Shown here: in pieces, positions 38,243 through 45,649 of the stretch | Layout of the letters: every line of letters begins with the position of its first letter | Position numbering within the stretch: the stretch's first letter is position 1 | Assembly (NCBI GenBank): GCA_002716825.1 | Contig: PBCC01000012.1 | Span: 1-59,553 of the forward strand | Origin: Halobacteriovorax sp. | GTDB taxonomy: Bacteria; Bdellovibrionota; Bacteriovoracia; Bacteriovoracales; Bacteriovoracaceae | Length of the DNA stretch: 59,553 nt | Reading direction: 5' to 3' | Notes under the pieces: generated by a model | What the model saw: the letters and a program-made list of their open reading frames with translations, nothing else | Databases searched by the model: none | What the model was told of the DNA's origin: nothing | Position numbers and translations under genes: made by a program

Positions 38243-38881
38243 ATGAAGCCCCAGTTGATTTTTTTAGGTGCGCCGGGTTCTGGTAAAGGAACCCAAGCTG
38301 CAAGAGTTGTAACCCAACTCGGCTATGAGCACCTATCAACTGGAGATCTGCTTCGAAAAGAAATTAAATCGGGATCTGAGCTTGGTAAAAAAGTTACTGC
38401 CATTATGGATGCCGGTAATCTTGTAGACGATTTGACGATGATTGAGCTTTTGAAAGCTAATTGCGATCTTGATGGGAAAAACTACATTTTTGATGGTTAT
38501 CCTCGCAATAAAGATCAGTCTCAGGTGCTAGATAATGAGTTTTTGAAGGGTGTTGCCTCTAAGGCCATCTATTTTGATATTGATTTAGATTTATTGGCCG
38601 AAAGGCTGATTAATCGCAGAACCTGCGGAGATTGTGGCGAGATCTATAATCTCAAGAGCAAGCCACCGGCCAAGGCTGGGGTTTGTGATAAGTGTGGGGG
38701 ATCGAATCTGCAGCAGCGTAAGGATGATAACGAAGAGACGGTTAAGACCCGTCTTGGAGTGTTCCGCGATACCATTGAGCCAGTTTTAGCTCATTATAAG
38801 GCGCAAGATCGCCTGGTTCGTGTCGATGCATCCAAAGAGTCTGATGCAGTGTTTAAACAGATTAAACAAGCTATAGACTAG
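38243..38881 (+). CDS. adk: Adenylate kinase, zinc-LID form
   Basis: 212 residues. Interconverts ATP + AMP and 2 ADP. P-loop GAPGSGKGT (residues 8-16), AMP-binding HLSTGDLLRKEI, and DGYPRNKDQS where most members have GFPR. The LID domain has a four-Cys zinc site (CGDCGEIYNL...CDKCGG, about residues 130-153), as in Gram-positive and delta-type enzymes rather than the Cys-free E. coli LID. map, often found next, is absent; infA follows. Confidence 0.97.
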   Translation: MKPQLIFLGAPGSGKGTQAARVVTQLGYEHLSTGDLLRKEIKSGSELGKKVTAIMDAGNLVDDLTMIELLKANCDLDGKNYIFDGYPRNKDQSQVLDNEFLKGVASKAIYFDIDLDLLAERLINRRTCGDCGEIYNLKSKPPAKAGVCDKCGGSNLQQRKDDNEETVKTRLGVFRDTIEPVLAHYKAQDRLVRVDASKESDAVFKQIKQAID

Positions 38882-38908
38882 AGCAATTTTAAGATTAACT
38901 GATTGAGC

Positions 38909-38936
38909 TTGCCATTTGGGTCTTGGCCCTTATATA
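38909..38936 (+). promoter_or_regulatory. Candidate promoter of infA
   Basis: TTGCCA (38909-38914) and TATATA (38931-38936) are 16 bases apart in the 88-base gap between adk and infA, 33 bases before the infA ATG. It would allow infA and the downstream alpha genes to be transcribed independently of the spc genes. Confidence 0.5.
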
Positions 38937-38969
38937 CAAGCTCACTACTATAGGATTTTGTGTTTTATT

Positions 38970-39194
38970 ATGACCGATAAAGAAGTTATCGAAGTTGAAG
39001 GTGAGGTTGTAGAACTTCTCCCCAATACGAAATTCAAAGTAAGTTTGCCGAATGGACATTCAATCATTGCCCACATTAGTGGAAAGATGAGAATGCACTT
39101 TATTAAGATTTTACCCGGCGACAAAGTTTTAGTTGAAATTAGTAAATATGATCTTACCAAAGGTCGTATCACATATAGAAGTAAAGGCCGTTAA
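38970..39194 (+). CDS. infA: Translation initiation factor IF-1
   Basis: 74 residues. S1-like OB-fold protein covering the A site during initiation: [20 protein letters not shown], then [20 protein letters not shown] and [11 protein letters not shown], the full IF-1 pattern. The usual start [11 protein letters not shown] was chosen. A longer open frame extends upstream to 38916, but its extra residues do not resemble the family. AGGA is 14 bases from the ATG, rather far. Confidence 0.94.
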   Translation: MTDKEVIEVEGEVVELLPNTKFKVSLPNGHSIIAHISGKMRMHFIKILPGDKVLVEISKYDLTKGRITYRSKGR

Positions 39195-39208
39195 AAGAGG
39201 AAGCAGTT

Positions 39209-39325
39209 ATGAAAGTTCGTTCTTCTGTTAAAAACATTTGTAAAGATTGCAAAATCGTTAAGCGCAAAGGTGTTCTTCGCGTTGTTTGCAAAACAAATCC
39301 AAAACACAAACAAAGACAAGGTTAA
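39209..39325 (+). CDS. rpmJ: 50S ribosomal protein L36, zinc form
   Basis: 38 residues, standard length. Starts [20 protein letters not shown] and ends in the basic tail NPKHKQRQG. The zinc ligands Cys11, Cys14, Cys27 and the His in PKH are all present, so this is the zinc-binding (C+) form. Ribosome binding site GAGGAAG. It lies between infA and rpsM, the usual position. Confidence 0.96.
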   Translation: MKVRSSVKNICKDCKIVKRKGVLRVVCKTNPKHKQRQG

Positions 39326-39345
39326 TCTAAAAGGGGAGTGTAGCT

Positions 39346-39729
39346 ATGGCACGTATTCTAGGCGTTGATATTCCTCGCAACAAAATCATGAGAATCGCAT
39401 TGCGTTCTCTCTATGGTGTTGGTCCAAAGGTTGCTCAAGAAGTTCTTGAGAAAGCTAATGTAGACGCACTTAAGAGTTCTAATGATTTGAGCGAAGAAGA
39501 AGTCAACACAATTCGTATGATTCTTGAAGAGCAGTACACGGTAGAAGGTGATCTTCGTCGTGAAGTCGGCTTGAGTATTAAACGTCTCAAAGACATGGGT
39601 TGTTATCGTGGCGTACGCCATCGCAGAGGGCTACCAGTGCGCGGTCAAAGAACGCACACTAATGCTCGTACTCGTAAGGGTAAAGCGGTTGCTATCGCAG
39701 GTAAAAAATCTATCAAGTCGATGAAGTAA
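39346..39729 (+). CDS. rpsM: 30S ribosomal protein S13
   Basis: 127 residues. [20 protein letters not shown], the helix-turn [20 protein letters not shown] and the tail [15 protein letters not shown] are the S13 signature. S13 contacts the P-site tRNA and L5. Twenty bases after rpmJ. Confidence 0.97.
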   Translation: MARILGVDIPRNKIMRIALRSLYGVGPKVAQEVLEKANVDALKSSNDLSEEEVNTIRMILEEQYTVEGDLRREVGLSIKRLKDMGCYRGVRHRRGLPVRGQRTHTNARTRKGKAVAIAGKKSIKSMK

Positions 39730-39745
39730 TCGAGCGGAGTAAATA

Positions 39746-40132
39746 ATGGTTAAAAAGACTACTGCTAAGAAAAAAGTAAAAAAGAATATCTCACATGGCA
39801 TCTGCCATATTCAGTGTTCTTTCAATAATACAATCGTCACTTTCACGGACACTCAAGGCAATGCATTGGCTTGGGCAAGCGCAGGCCAACTTGGCTTTCG
39901 CGGTTCAAAAAAGTCGACTCCATTCGCTGCTCAGTCTGCTGCTTTAGAGTCAGCTAAGCGTGCTATGGAACATGGCCTTCACACTGTTGAAGTTCGCGTA
40001 AAAGGCCCTGGTGCTGGACGTGAAAATGCTGTGCGCTCACTAGTGCAAGCTGGCCTTCGTCTAACAACTGTGTCGGATCGTTCACCGATTCCTCACAATG
40101 GTTGTAAGGCACCGAAGAGAAGAAGAGTTTAA
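39746..40132 (+). CDS. rpsK: 30S ribosomal protein S11
   Basis: 128 residues. The core [20 protein letters not shown], the [20 protein letters not shown] stretch and the C-terminal signature [17 protein letters not shown] are intact. Next comes rpoA directly: rpsD, which usually lies between rpsK and rpoA, is absent. Confidence 0.97.
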   Translation: MVKKTTAKKKVKKNISHGICHIQCSFNNTIVTFTDTQGNALAWASAGQLGFRGSKKSTPFAAQSAALESAKRAMEHGLHTVEVRVKGPGAGRENAVRSLVQAGLRLTTVSDRSPIPHNGCKAPKRRRV

Positions 40133-40161
40133 TCTTTTAGCTGACTAGGTAAGGAGATCCC

Positions 40162-41205
40162 ATGGCGATCGATAATTTTGTATCTAAAAACTGGTCTAGT
40201 ATGATCCGTCCCATCACTCTTGAGAATGATGGTGAGAGTTTCAAGGCTAACTACGGTAAGTTCGTTGCAAAACCACTAGAGCGCGGTTACGGCCAGACTC
40301 TTGGAAATAGCTTACGTCGTGTACTACTATCTTCACTTCAGGGTGCTGGTATCGTAGCTATCAAAATTGATGGTGTTGAGCATGAGTTCGGCACAATCAA
40401 TAACGTAAAAGAAGAAGTTTCTGAAATCATTCTTAACCTTAAAGAAGTTCGCTTCAAACTTAAGGGGAAAGAAGATGTAACGCTTACTCTTGAGAAATCA
40501 GGAGAAGGCCCAGTTAAAGCTTCAGACATCACTGAAACTGCTAACGTAGAAGTGCTTAACGGCGATCACGTTATCTGTAACGTTTCATCTGGTGGATCTA
40601 TTAAGATGGAGCTTAAGCTTGCTCGCGGTAAAGGTTACGTAACTGCACTTGATAACAAAGAAGATCATGAGCTTCCAGTTGGCTGGATCTATGTTGATAC
40701 TTTGTTCTCACCAGTTAACCGTGTTAACTACACAGTAACTAATGCTCGTGTTGGTAAGCGCACTGACTTTGACAAACTTACTCTTGAAGTTTGGACAAAC
40801 GCAGGTATCGAGCCTTCAGAAGCAGTAGCTTACTCTGCAAAGATCCTTCGCGATCAGCTTGCGGTATTCCTAAGCTTCGAAGACGAAGATGAAGTTGTAC
40901 GCGTTGAATCTGCTAAACCAGCAGCAGCAGCAAGCGCATCTTCAGCAACTCCAGCAAACAACGCTCTACTTAAGCCTGTTTCTGAACTTGAGTTGTCTGT
41001 AAGATCTGCCAACTGTTTGCAAAACGCTAATATCAAATATATTTATGAGCTTGTTTCTAAGACTGAAGGTGAGATGCTTCGTACGAAAAACTTCGGACGT
41101 AAGTCACTCAACGAAATCAAAGAAATTCTTACTCAAATGGGCCTTGGCCTCGGCATGAAAGTCGACAGTTTGATGAAAGAAATTAAAGAGAAACAAGACG
41201 CCTAG
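40162..41205 (+). CDS. rpoA: DNA-directed RNA polymerase subunit alpha
   Basis: 347 residues. The N-terminal dimerisation domain has PLERGYGQTLGNSLRRVLLS (family signature) and the C-terminal domain has ELELSVRSANCLQNANIKYI, which includes the UP-element-binding Arg and Asn, then LRTKNFGRKSLNEIKEIL. The two are linked by an Ala/Ser-rich linker of about 25 residues, somewhat longer than in E. coli (329 residues in total). Good ribosome binding site AAGGAG. Confidence 0.98.
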   Translation: MAIDNFVSKNWSSMIRPITLENDGESFKANYGKFVAKPLERGYGQTLGNSLRRVLLSSLQGAGIVAIKIDGVEHEFGTINNVKEEVSEIILNLKEVRFKLKGKEDVTLTLEKSGEGPVKASDITETANVEVLNGDHVICNVSSGGSIKMELKLARGKGYVTALDNKEDHELPVGWIYVDTLFSPVNRVNYTVTNARVGKRTDFDKLTLEVWTNAGIEPSEAVAYSAKILRDQLAVFLSFEDEDEVVRVESAKPAAAASASSATPANNALLKPVSELELSVRSANCLQNANIKYIYELVSKTEGEMLRTKNFGRKSLNEIKEILTQMGLGLGMKVDSLMKEIKEKQDA

Positions 41206-41233
41206 TTGATCGCGGGAGACCGCAGGAGTAGTT

Positions 41234-41590
41234 ATGAGGCACCAAAGACATAAACATAGAATCGGAACATCACCGTCACATCGTACGTCTCTTCTTCGCA
41301 ACCTTGCGACTGAAGTAATCGATCACGGTAAAATTAAAACAACTCACACTAAGTGTAAGGCCGTACAAGGGTTTGTTGAAAAACTAATCACTCTTGCTAA
41401 GGAAGATACTGTTGCAAACCGTCGTCTTGCTTTTTCTAAGCTTGATAACAAATTGTCAGTACAAAAACTTTTCACTGAAGTAGCTCCTAAGTTCAAAGAG
41501 CGTAACGGTGGTTACACTCGCGTTCTTAAGCTTGCTGATGGCCGTTGGGGCGACAATGCACCAATGAGTTACATCATGTTGGTTGATTAA
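41234..41590 (+). CDS. rplQ: 50S ribosomal protein L17
   Basis: 118 residues. MRHQRHKHRIGTSPSHRTSL and LLRNLATEVIDHGKIKTTHT are the family start; GGYTRVLKLADGRWGDNAPM closes it. Last gene of the super-cluster, followed after 42 bases by a perfect terminator. Confidence 0.97.
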   Translation: MRHQRHKHRIGTSPSHRTSLLRNLATEVIDHGKIKTTHTKCKAVQGFVEKLITLAKEDTVANRRLAFSKLDNKLSVQKLFTEVAPKFKERNGGYTRVLKLADGRWGDNAPMSYIMLVD

Positions 41591-41603
41591 GTTACGACTT
41601 TAG

Positions 41604-41632
41604 TTGAAAGCTTAAAAATTAATCGCTAAATT
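41604..41632 (+). promoter_or_regulatory. Candidate promoter of the thioredoxin-like gene
   Basis: TTGAAA (41604-41609) and TAAATT (41627-41632) are exactly 17 bases apart. The predicted start, near 41639, lies at the end of the 5' arm of the rplQ terminator, so transcripts from this promoter would not form the hairpin. Confidence 0.5.
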
Positions 41633-41660
41633 GGACCTTCACAAGAAGGTCCTTTTTTTT
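41633..41660 (+). terminator. Terminator of the ribosomal super-cluster, overlapping the next gene's ribosome binding site
   Basis: A perfect 8-bp stem GGACCTTC-ACAA-GAAGGTCC followed by eight T residues. The last T touches the ATG at 41661. The only Shine-Dalgarno-like sequence for that gene, GAAGG (41645-41649), is the 3' arm itself. Confidence 0.9.
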
Positions 41661-42266
41661 ATGAAAAATAAACAACTGCCTTTTGGAATAAAATTCTTCA
41701 TCTTCACCGTCATCCTGGTGGCCACTGTTTCTTACGGTCTGTATGAACGCGGTAAATACGAAGGTCTCAAAGCTGTCAGCAGTGATCCCATCTTAAAGTC
41801 GATGCCTGAGTTTCAAGTTTCTCTACTCGATCAAGATGTTATGTTGAGTGGAGCTCAGTGGTTAGAACAATCGCCTAATGGTGGCTTCGTTCATTTTTGG
41901 GGAACTTGGTGTGCACCTTGTGAGGCAGAATTTCCCGCCTTTTTGAGTTTTGCTGAGAAGTTTGTCGATCAAAATGTCAGGTTTTTACTTATTGCTGTGA
42001 ATGACCAAAGAAAAGACGTTTTGAAATTTTTGAAGCGTTTTCCCAATATGAGTTCAAACGTTACAGTGGTTATTGATGAAGCCAACTCAGTTATGCCTAA
42101 TTTCGGTACTGTAAAGGTACCTGAGACGTATTTGTTTGCACCAAATGGTAAGAACTTGAACAAATACGTCGGTCCGCAAGAGTGGCAGCAAAACTCCTTT
42201 GTGGTGCGAGCGAAAGCACTCTTACAAAATGCGGCCGTCAATTCTATAGACGTAGAAAGTCATTGA
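41661..42266 (+). CDS. Membrane-anchored thioredoxin-like protein (TlpA/ResA/DsbE type)
   Basis: 201 residues. One N-terminal membrane anchor (about residues 8-27) places the rest in the periplasm. The thioredoxin fold holds the active-site WCAPC (Cys84 and Cys87) after FVHFWGT, and the cis-Pro motif VPETYLF with GPQEW near the end, as in TlpA/ResA/CcmG proteins that reduce apocytochrome c or other periplasmic disulfides. Target unknown. The frame extends upstream to TTG 41631 through the terminator; the ATG at 41661 gives the natural signal-anchor and was chosen. Confidence 0.88.
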   Translation: MKNKQLPFGIKFFIFTVILVATVSYGLYERGKYEGLKAVSSDPILKSMPEFQVSLLDQDVMLSGAQWLEQSPNGGFVHFWGTWCAPCEAEFPAFLSFAEKFVDQNVRFLLIAVNDQRKDVLKFLKRFPNMSSNVTVVIDEANSVMPNFGTVKVPETYLFAPNGKNLNKYVGPQEWQQNSFVVRAKALLQNAAVNSIDVESH

Positions 42267-42330
42267 AATTATTGATTTTTGCATAAAATTCCTCATGACC
42301 TAGCTCATCTTAGTGTTCAAGTTTTGATTA

Positions 42331-42397
42331 CTCCCTGCCGAAAAGTTGGACAGTCTCGGGCACGAAGTGTCCAAATCGCGAAGATCGCGGCAAGGAG
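42331..42397 (+). promoter_or_regulatory. Branched leader RNA hiding the ribosome binding site
   Basis: CTCCCTGCC (42331-42339) can pair with GGCAAGGAG (42389-42397), which includes the Shine-Dalgarno of the next gene. Inside are two hairpins: TTGGACA..TCG/CGA..TGTCCAA (42346-42374) and CGCGA-AGA-TCGCG (42377-42389, sharing one or two bases with the outer stem). The result is a three-way junction ending 6 bases before the ATG at 42404. It looks like a cis-regulatory RNA; no known riboswitch class was recognised. Confidence 0.55.
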
Positions 42398-42403
42398 CAA
42401 GTA

Positions 42404-43987
42404 ATGGTCAACTGGAATGATATTGGAAATCTTCACGTCATCACTAAGATGGAAGAGATTCTAAGCAATTGGTTTGGTACTGAGTTGTATTGGACTGATG
42501 TTCACGGCAAGATCCACAGTGGTCATCTTGATAAAGATTATAATTTTAAAAGTCACTTCATGAAAGTTCAGATGAAAGACATGAAGTATGGCTATGAATA
42601 TCTGTCACAGGATATTGAGCGCGTGACTGAAGAAGTTACGGATGCCAAAGAGGGCCGAGTGGTCTTTGAATCATTCTTTAAAGGCGTTTACGGTGTTTGC
42701 TCAAAAGTTGAAATTGAAGGTGAGTATGTAGGCGCTGTGTTTGCTTACCCATTCCTTCAAGACGATGTCACGGCAAAAGAGGAAAGCGCTATTGTTGCCC
42801 AGATGGTTGAGTGTGGGATGACAGAGGCAGATGCCACTAGTGCTGTATCTCATATGAAGAAGTTGTCTAAAGCAGACGTTGAATACCTTAAAGAGCTTGT
42901 TGATCTTTGTAGTGAAGAGATCTCAACTTATCACTTCGAGATTTCAAAGCGTGAAGAGCGTATTCAAGAGCTCAATAGTGAGCTTGGCGAAAAATATCGT
43001 TACCATTCAATGATTGGTCGCTCAAAATCAATGCAAAAAGTTTATTCACTTCTTCAAAAGATTTCATCTTCAGATGCTTCTGTGATGATTCAAGGTGAAA
43101 ACGGAACTGGTAAAGAACTTGTCGCTAAGGCAGTTCACTTTAACAGTCCAAGAAAAGATAATACATTCCTCGCCGTAAACTGTTCGGCCTTTAACGATAA
43201 CCTTCTTGATAGTGAACTATTTGGTCACGTGAAGGGTGCCTTTACCGGTGCAGTAAAAGATAAAAAAGGCCTATTTGAAACGGCTAACGGTGGAACATTA
43301 TTTCTCGATGAAATCGGTGATACCTCGCTTTCGATGCAGGTAAAACTACTTCGCGTACTTCAAGAAGGAACTTACCTACCGGTAGGTGCGGCTTCACCAC
43401 GTCGATGTGATGTGAGAATTATCGCTGCAACAAATAAGAACGTAAAAAAGATGATGGAGACTGGCGAGTTTAGGGAAGACCTTTACTATCGTATTAACGT
43501 TTTCAACGTTGCTCTACCACCTCTTCGTGAGCGCCAGGAAGATATTCCTGTGCTTATGGATCACTTTCTTAAAAAGCGTTGTGATGAGACTGGACAGACA
43601 ATGAAGACATTCTCTAAAAAATGTCTTGAGAAAATGCTTGATTACCCATGGCCTGGTAACGTTCGTGAACTTGAAAACGAAGTTGAAAGACTCGTGGTTC
43701 TGGCGGGTGAAGATAAGCAGATTACACCTGATCTATTGTCGCCAAGAATTCTTGAGCACGGTGGAAGTGAAGGTGGATCAGTAGCGGCAAATCGTGGCAT
43801 TAATACCAATGGTTCACTCAAAGCTGCTCTTGAAGAACTTGAAGCACTAATGATTCGTGAAGGTCTAAAGCGCTGTCAGTTCAATAAATCTCGTCTGGCC
43901 AAAGAGCTTGGAATCTCCCGTGCTTCACTTATTATGAAAGTTGATAAGTACGAGCTCGATAAGCGTAAGAAAGCTGCTGGAGAGTAA
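42404..43987 (+). CDS. Sigma-54-dependent transcriptional activator
   Basis: 527 residues. N-terminal regulatory domain (about 1-180), not a phosphoreceiver; it has a PocR/GAF-like look ([20 protein letters not shown]) and is followed by a short coiled coil (about 180-200). AAA+ domain: Walker A GENGTGKE (231-238), sigma-54-contact loop GAFTGA (278-283), Walker B GGTLFLDE (296-303), arginine finger region [13 protein letters not shown]-terminal Fis-type helix-turn-helix ([18 protein letters not shown]). It must activate sigma-54 RNA polymerase in response to a ligand. The neighbouring propionyl-CoA carboxylase genes are plausible targets, but no clear -24/-12 promoter was seen before them. 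Confidence 0.9.
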   Translation: MVNWNDIGNLHVITKMEEILSNWFGTELYWTDVHGKIHSGHLDKDYNFKSHFMKVQMKDMKYGYEYLSQDIERVTEEVTDAKEGRVVFESFFKGVYGVCSKVEIEGEYVGAVFAYPFLQDDVTAKEESAIVAQMVECGMTEADATSAVSHMKKLSKADVEYLKELVDLCSEEISTYHFEISKREERIQELNSELGEKYRYHSMIGRSKSMQKVYSLLQKISSSDASVMIQGENGTGKELVAKAVHFNSPRKDNTFLAVNCSAFNDNLLDSELFGHVKGAFTGAVKDKKGLFETANGGTLFLDEIGDTSLSMQVKLLRVLQEGTYLPVGAASPRRCDVRIIAATNKNVKKMMETGEFREDLYYRINVFNVALPPLRERQEDIPVLMDHFLKKRCDETGQTMKTFSKKCLEKMLDYPWPGNVRELENEVERLVVLAGEDKQITPDLLSPRILEHGGSEGGSVAANRGINTNGSLKAALEELEALMIREGLKRCQFNKSRLAKELGISRASLIMKVDKYELDKRKKAAGE

Positions 43988-44000
43988 TAAATTACAATGA

Positions 44001-44021
44001 GTTAATGCGCCGAGCATTAAC
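44001..44021 (+). other. Hairpin after the sigma-54 activator gene
   Basis: A perfect 8-bp inverted repeat, GTTAATGC (44001-44008) and GCATTAAC (44014-44021), loop GCCGA, no T-tract. It is 12 bases upstream of the true terminator and forms a tandem hairpin with it. Confidence 0.5.
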
Positions 44022-44033
44022 GCGATGAAATAG

Positions 44034-44086
44034 CCTCCTAAATCCGAGCAAGTTAATATAACGCCGGATTTATGGAGGTTTTTTTT
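44034..44086 (+). terminator. Terminator overlapping the ribosome binding site of pccB
   Basis: CCTCCTAAATCCG (44034-44046) pairs with CGGATTTATGGAGG (44065-44078, one bulged base) over 13 bp, followed by eight T residues that end at the ATG 44087. GGAGG in the 3' arm is the Shine-Dalgarno of pccB, 8 bases from the ATG. The loop contains TATAAC (44057-44062), a good -10 box, though no -35 was found. Confidence 0.85.
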
Positions 44087-45649
44087 ATGACCGATTTGCT
44101 ACAGCAAAAACGCGAGCAACTAGTAGAGCTTCGCAAACAGGCTTCCCTTGGTGGTGGTCCAGCTAGAATTGAAAAACAACATGCGCAGGGAAAGTATACT
44201 GCTCGTGAAAGAATCGAACGTCTAACTGATCCAGGATCATTTCTAGAGTTCGACCGTTTCGTAAAACATAAATGCACATCGTTTGGCATGGATAAGCAGC
44301 ATTACTTAGGTGATGGTGTCGTGACTGGTGTGGCAGAAATTAACGGACAAAAAGTTGCGCTTTATTCTCAAGACTTCACATGTTGGGGGGGCGCACTTGG
44401 TGCAGCTCACGCAAAGAAGATTTGCAAGATTATGGACTTCGCGCTTGAAAATAGAATTCCTATGATTGGAATTAACGATTCAGGTGGAGCCCGTATTCAA
44501 GAGGGTGTTGAAGGCCTGGCCGGTTACGCCGAGATTTTCTATCGCAACGTAAAATGCTCTGGTGTTATCCCACAAATTTCTCTCATCATGGGACCTTGTG
44601 CTGGCGGAGCTGTTTATTCACCAGCAATTACCGACTTTATTTTCATGGTTGAAAATACGTCTTATATGTTTGTGACGGGCCCCGATGTTATTAAAACAGT
44701 GACTCACGAAGAAATCACTAAAGAAGAACTTGGCGGAGCTAAGACTCACAATCAAAAATCAGGTGTAGCAAACTTTAACTGCGCCGATGAAGATGAGTGT
44801 TTTGAAAGAGTGAGAGAGCTTCTTGCCTACATTCCGGCGTCTAATTTTAGAAAGCAGGAAAAAAAGTATAGCGGTGATTCTGTTTATCGCGATAATACAA
44901 AAATTAAAGAAACAGTACCGGCCAATCCTAAAAAGCCCTATGACATGAGAGATATCATTCTCGATGTTGTTGATGATGGACATTTCCTAGAAGTGTCAAA
45001 AGACTTTGCGATGAATATCCTGACAGGCTTTGGTTCAATCGGTGGAATTAAAATTGGTATCGTTGCCAATCAACCAGCTGTACTTGCTGGCGTACTCGAT
45101 ATTGATAGTTCATGTAAGGCCGCGCGCTTTGTGCGCTTTTGCGATGCCTTTGATATTCCCGTCGTGACACTTGTCGATGTTCCAGGCTTCTTGCCAGGAA
45201 CAGTGCAAGAGCATGGTGGTATTATTAAGCATGGATCAAAACTTCTTTACGCTTACGCTGAAGCAACAGTTCCACTTATTACGCTTATCACTCGCAAAGC
45301 CTATGGTGGAGCTTATGACGTTATGGCGTCCAAGCATATTCGCGCCGATGTAAACTTGGCATATCCAACAGGCGAAATTGCCGTTATGGGTGCCGATGGT
45401 GCGGTTAATATTATTTTCAGAAATGAACTTGTAGGGCTTGAAGGCAAAGCTTATGACGACAAGAAAGCTGAGCTGGTTAAGGCTTATGAGGATCAGTTTG
45501 CAAATCCTTATAGAGCGGCCGAGCTTGGTTATCTCGATGCTGTGATTCTTCCTGAGGAAACACGCGTGCGCTTGTACGAATATCTTCAAGTGCTAAAAGA
45601 TAAGAAAATTGAAAAGCCAATGAGAAAACATGGGAATATTCAATTATGA
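44087..45649 (+). CDS. pccB: Acyl-CoA (propionyl-CoA) carboxylase, carboxyltransferase subunit
   Basis: 520 residues, typical length. Transfers carboxyl from biotin to propionyl-CoA, giving methylmalonyl-CoA. Crotonase-like carboxyltransferase motifs: INDSGGARIQEGVEGLAGY, MGPCAGGAVYSPAITDFI, TGPDVIKTVTHEEITKEELGG-type (quoted in part) and VDVPGFLPGTVQEHGGIIKH. Start at 44087 chosen because GGAGG lies at the right distance; an ATG at 44072 is inside the terminator arm. The gene overlaps the biotin carboxylase gene by 4 bases. With the mutase nearby, propionyl-CoA is the likely substrate, although related enzymes use acetyl- or methylcrotonyl-CoA. Confidence 0.92.
   Translation: MTDLLQQKREQLVELRKQASLGGGPARIEKQHAQGKYTARERIERLTDPGSFLEFDRFVKHKCTSFGMDKQHYLGDGVVTGVAEINGQKVALYSQDFTCWGGALGAAHAKKICKIMDFALENRIPMIGINDSGGARIQEGVEGLAGYAEIFYRNVKCSGVIPQISLIMGPCAGGAVYSPAITDFIFMVENTSYMFVTGPDVIKTVTHEEITKEELGGAKTHNQKSGVANFNCADEDECFERVRELLAYIPASNFRKQEKKYSGDSVYRDNTKIKETVPANPKKPYDMRDIILDVVDDGHFLEVSKDFAMNILTGFGSIGGIKIGIVANQPAVLAGVLDIDSSCKAARFVRFCDAFDIPVVTLVDVPGFLPGTVQEHGGIIKHGSKLLYAYAEATVPLITLITRKAYGGAYDVMASKHIRADVNLAYPTGEIAVMGADGAVNIIFRNELVGLEGKAYDDKKAELVKAYEDQFANPYRAAELGYLDAVILPEETRVRLYEYLQVLKDKKIEKPMRKHGNIQL

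Noticed and set aside
38916-38969. An 18-residue N-terminal extension of IF-1
   Set aside because: The extra residues cover the predicted promoter and do not resemble the family; IF-1 starts at the ATG 38970.
43988-44086. Sigma-54 promoter (-24/-12) for pccB
   Set aside because: No GG-N10-GC element with TTGC was found in the gap, so direct control by the neighbouring activator could not be supported.
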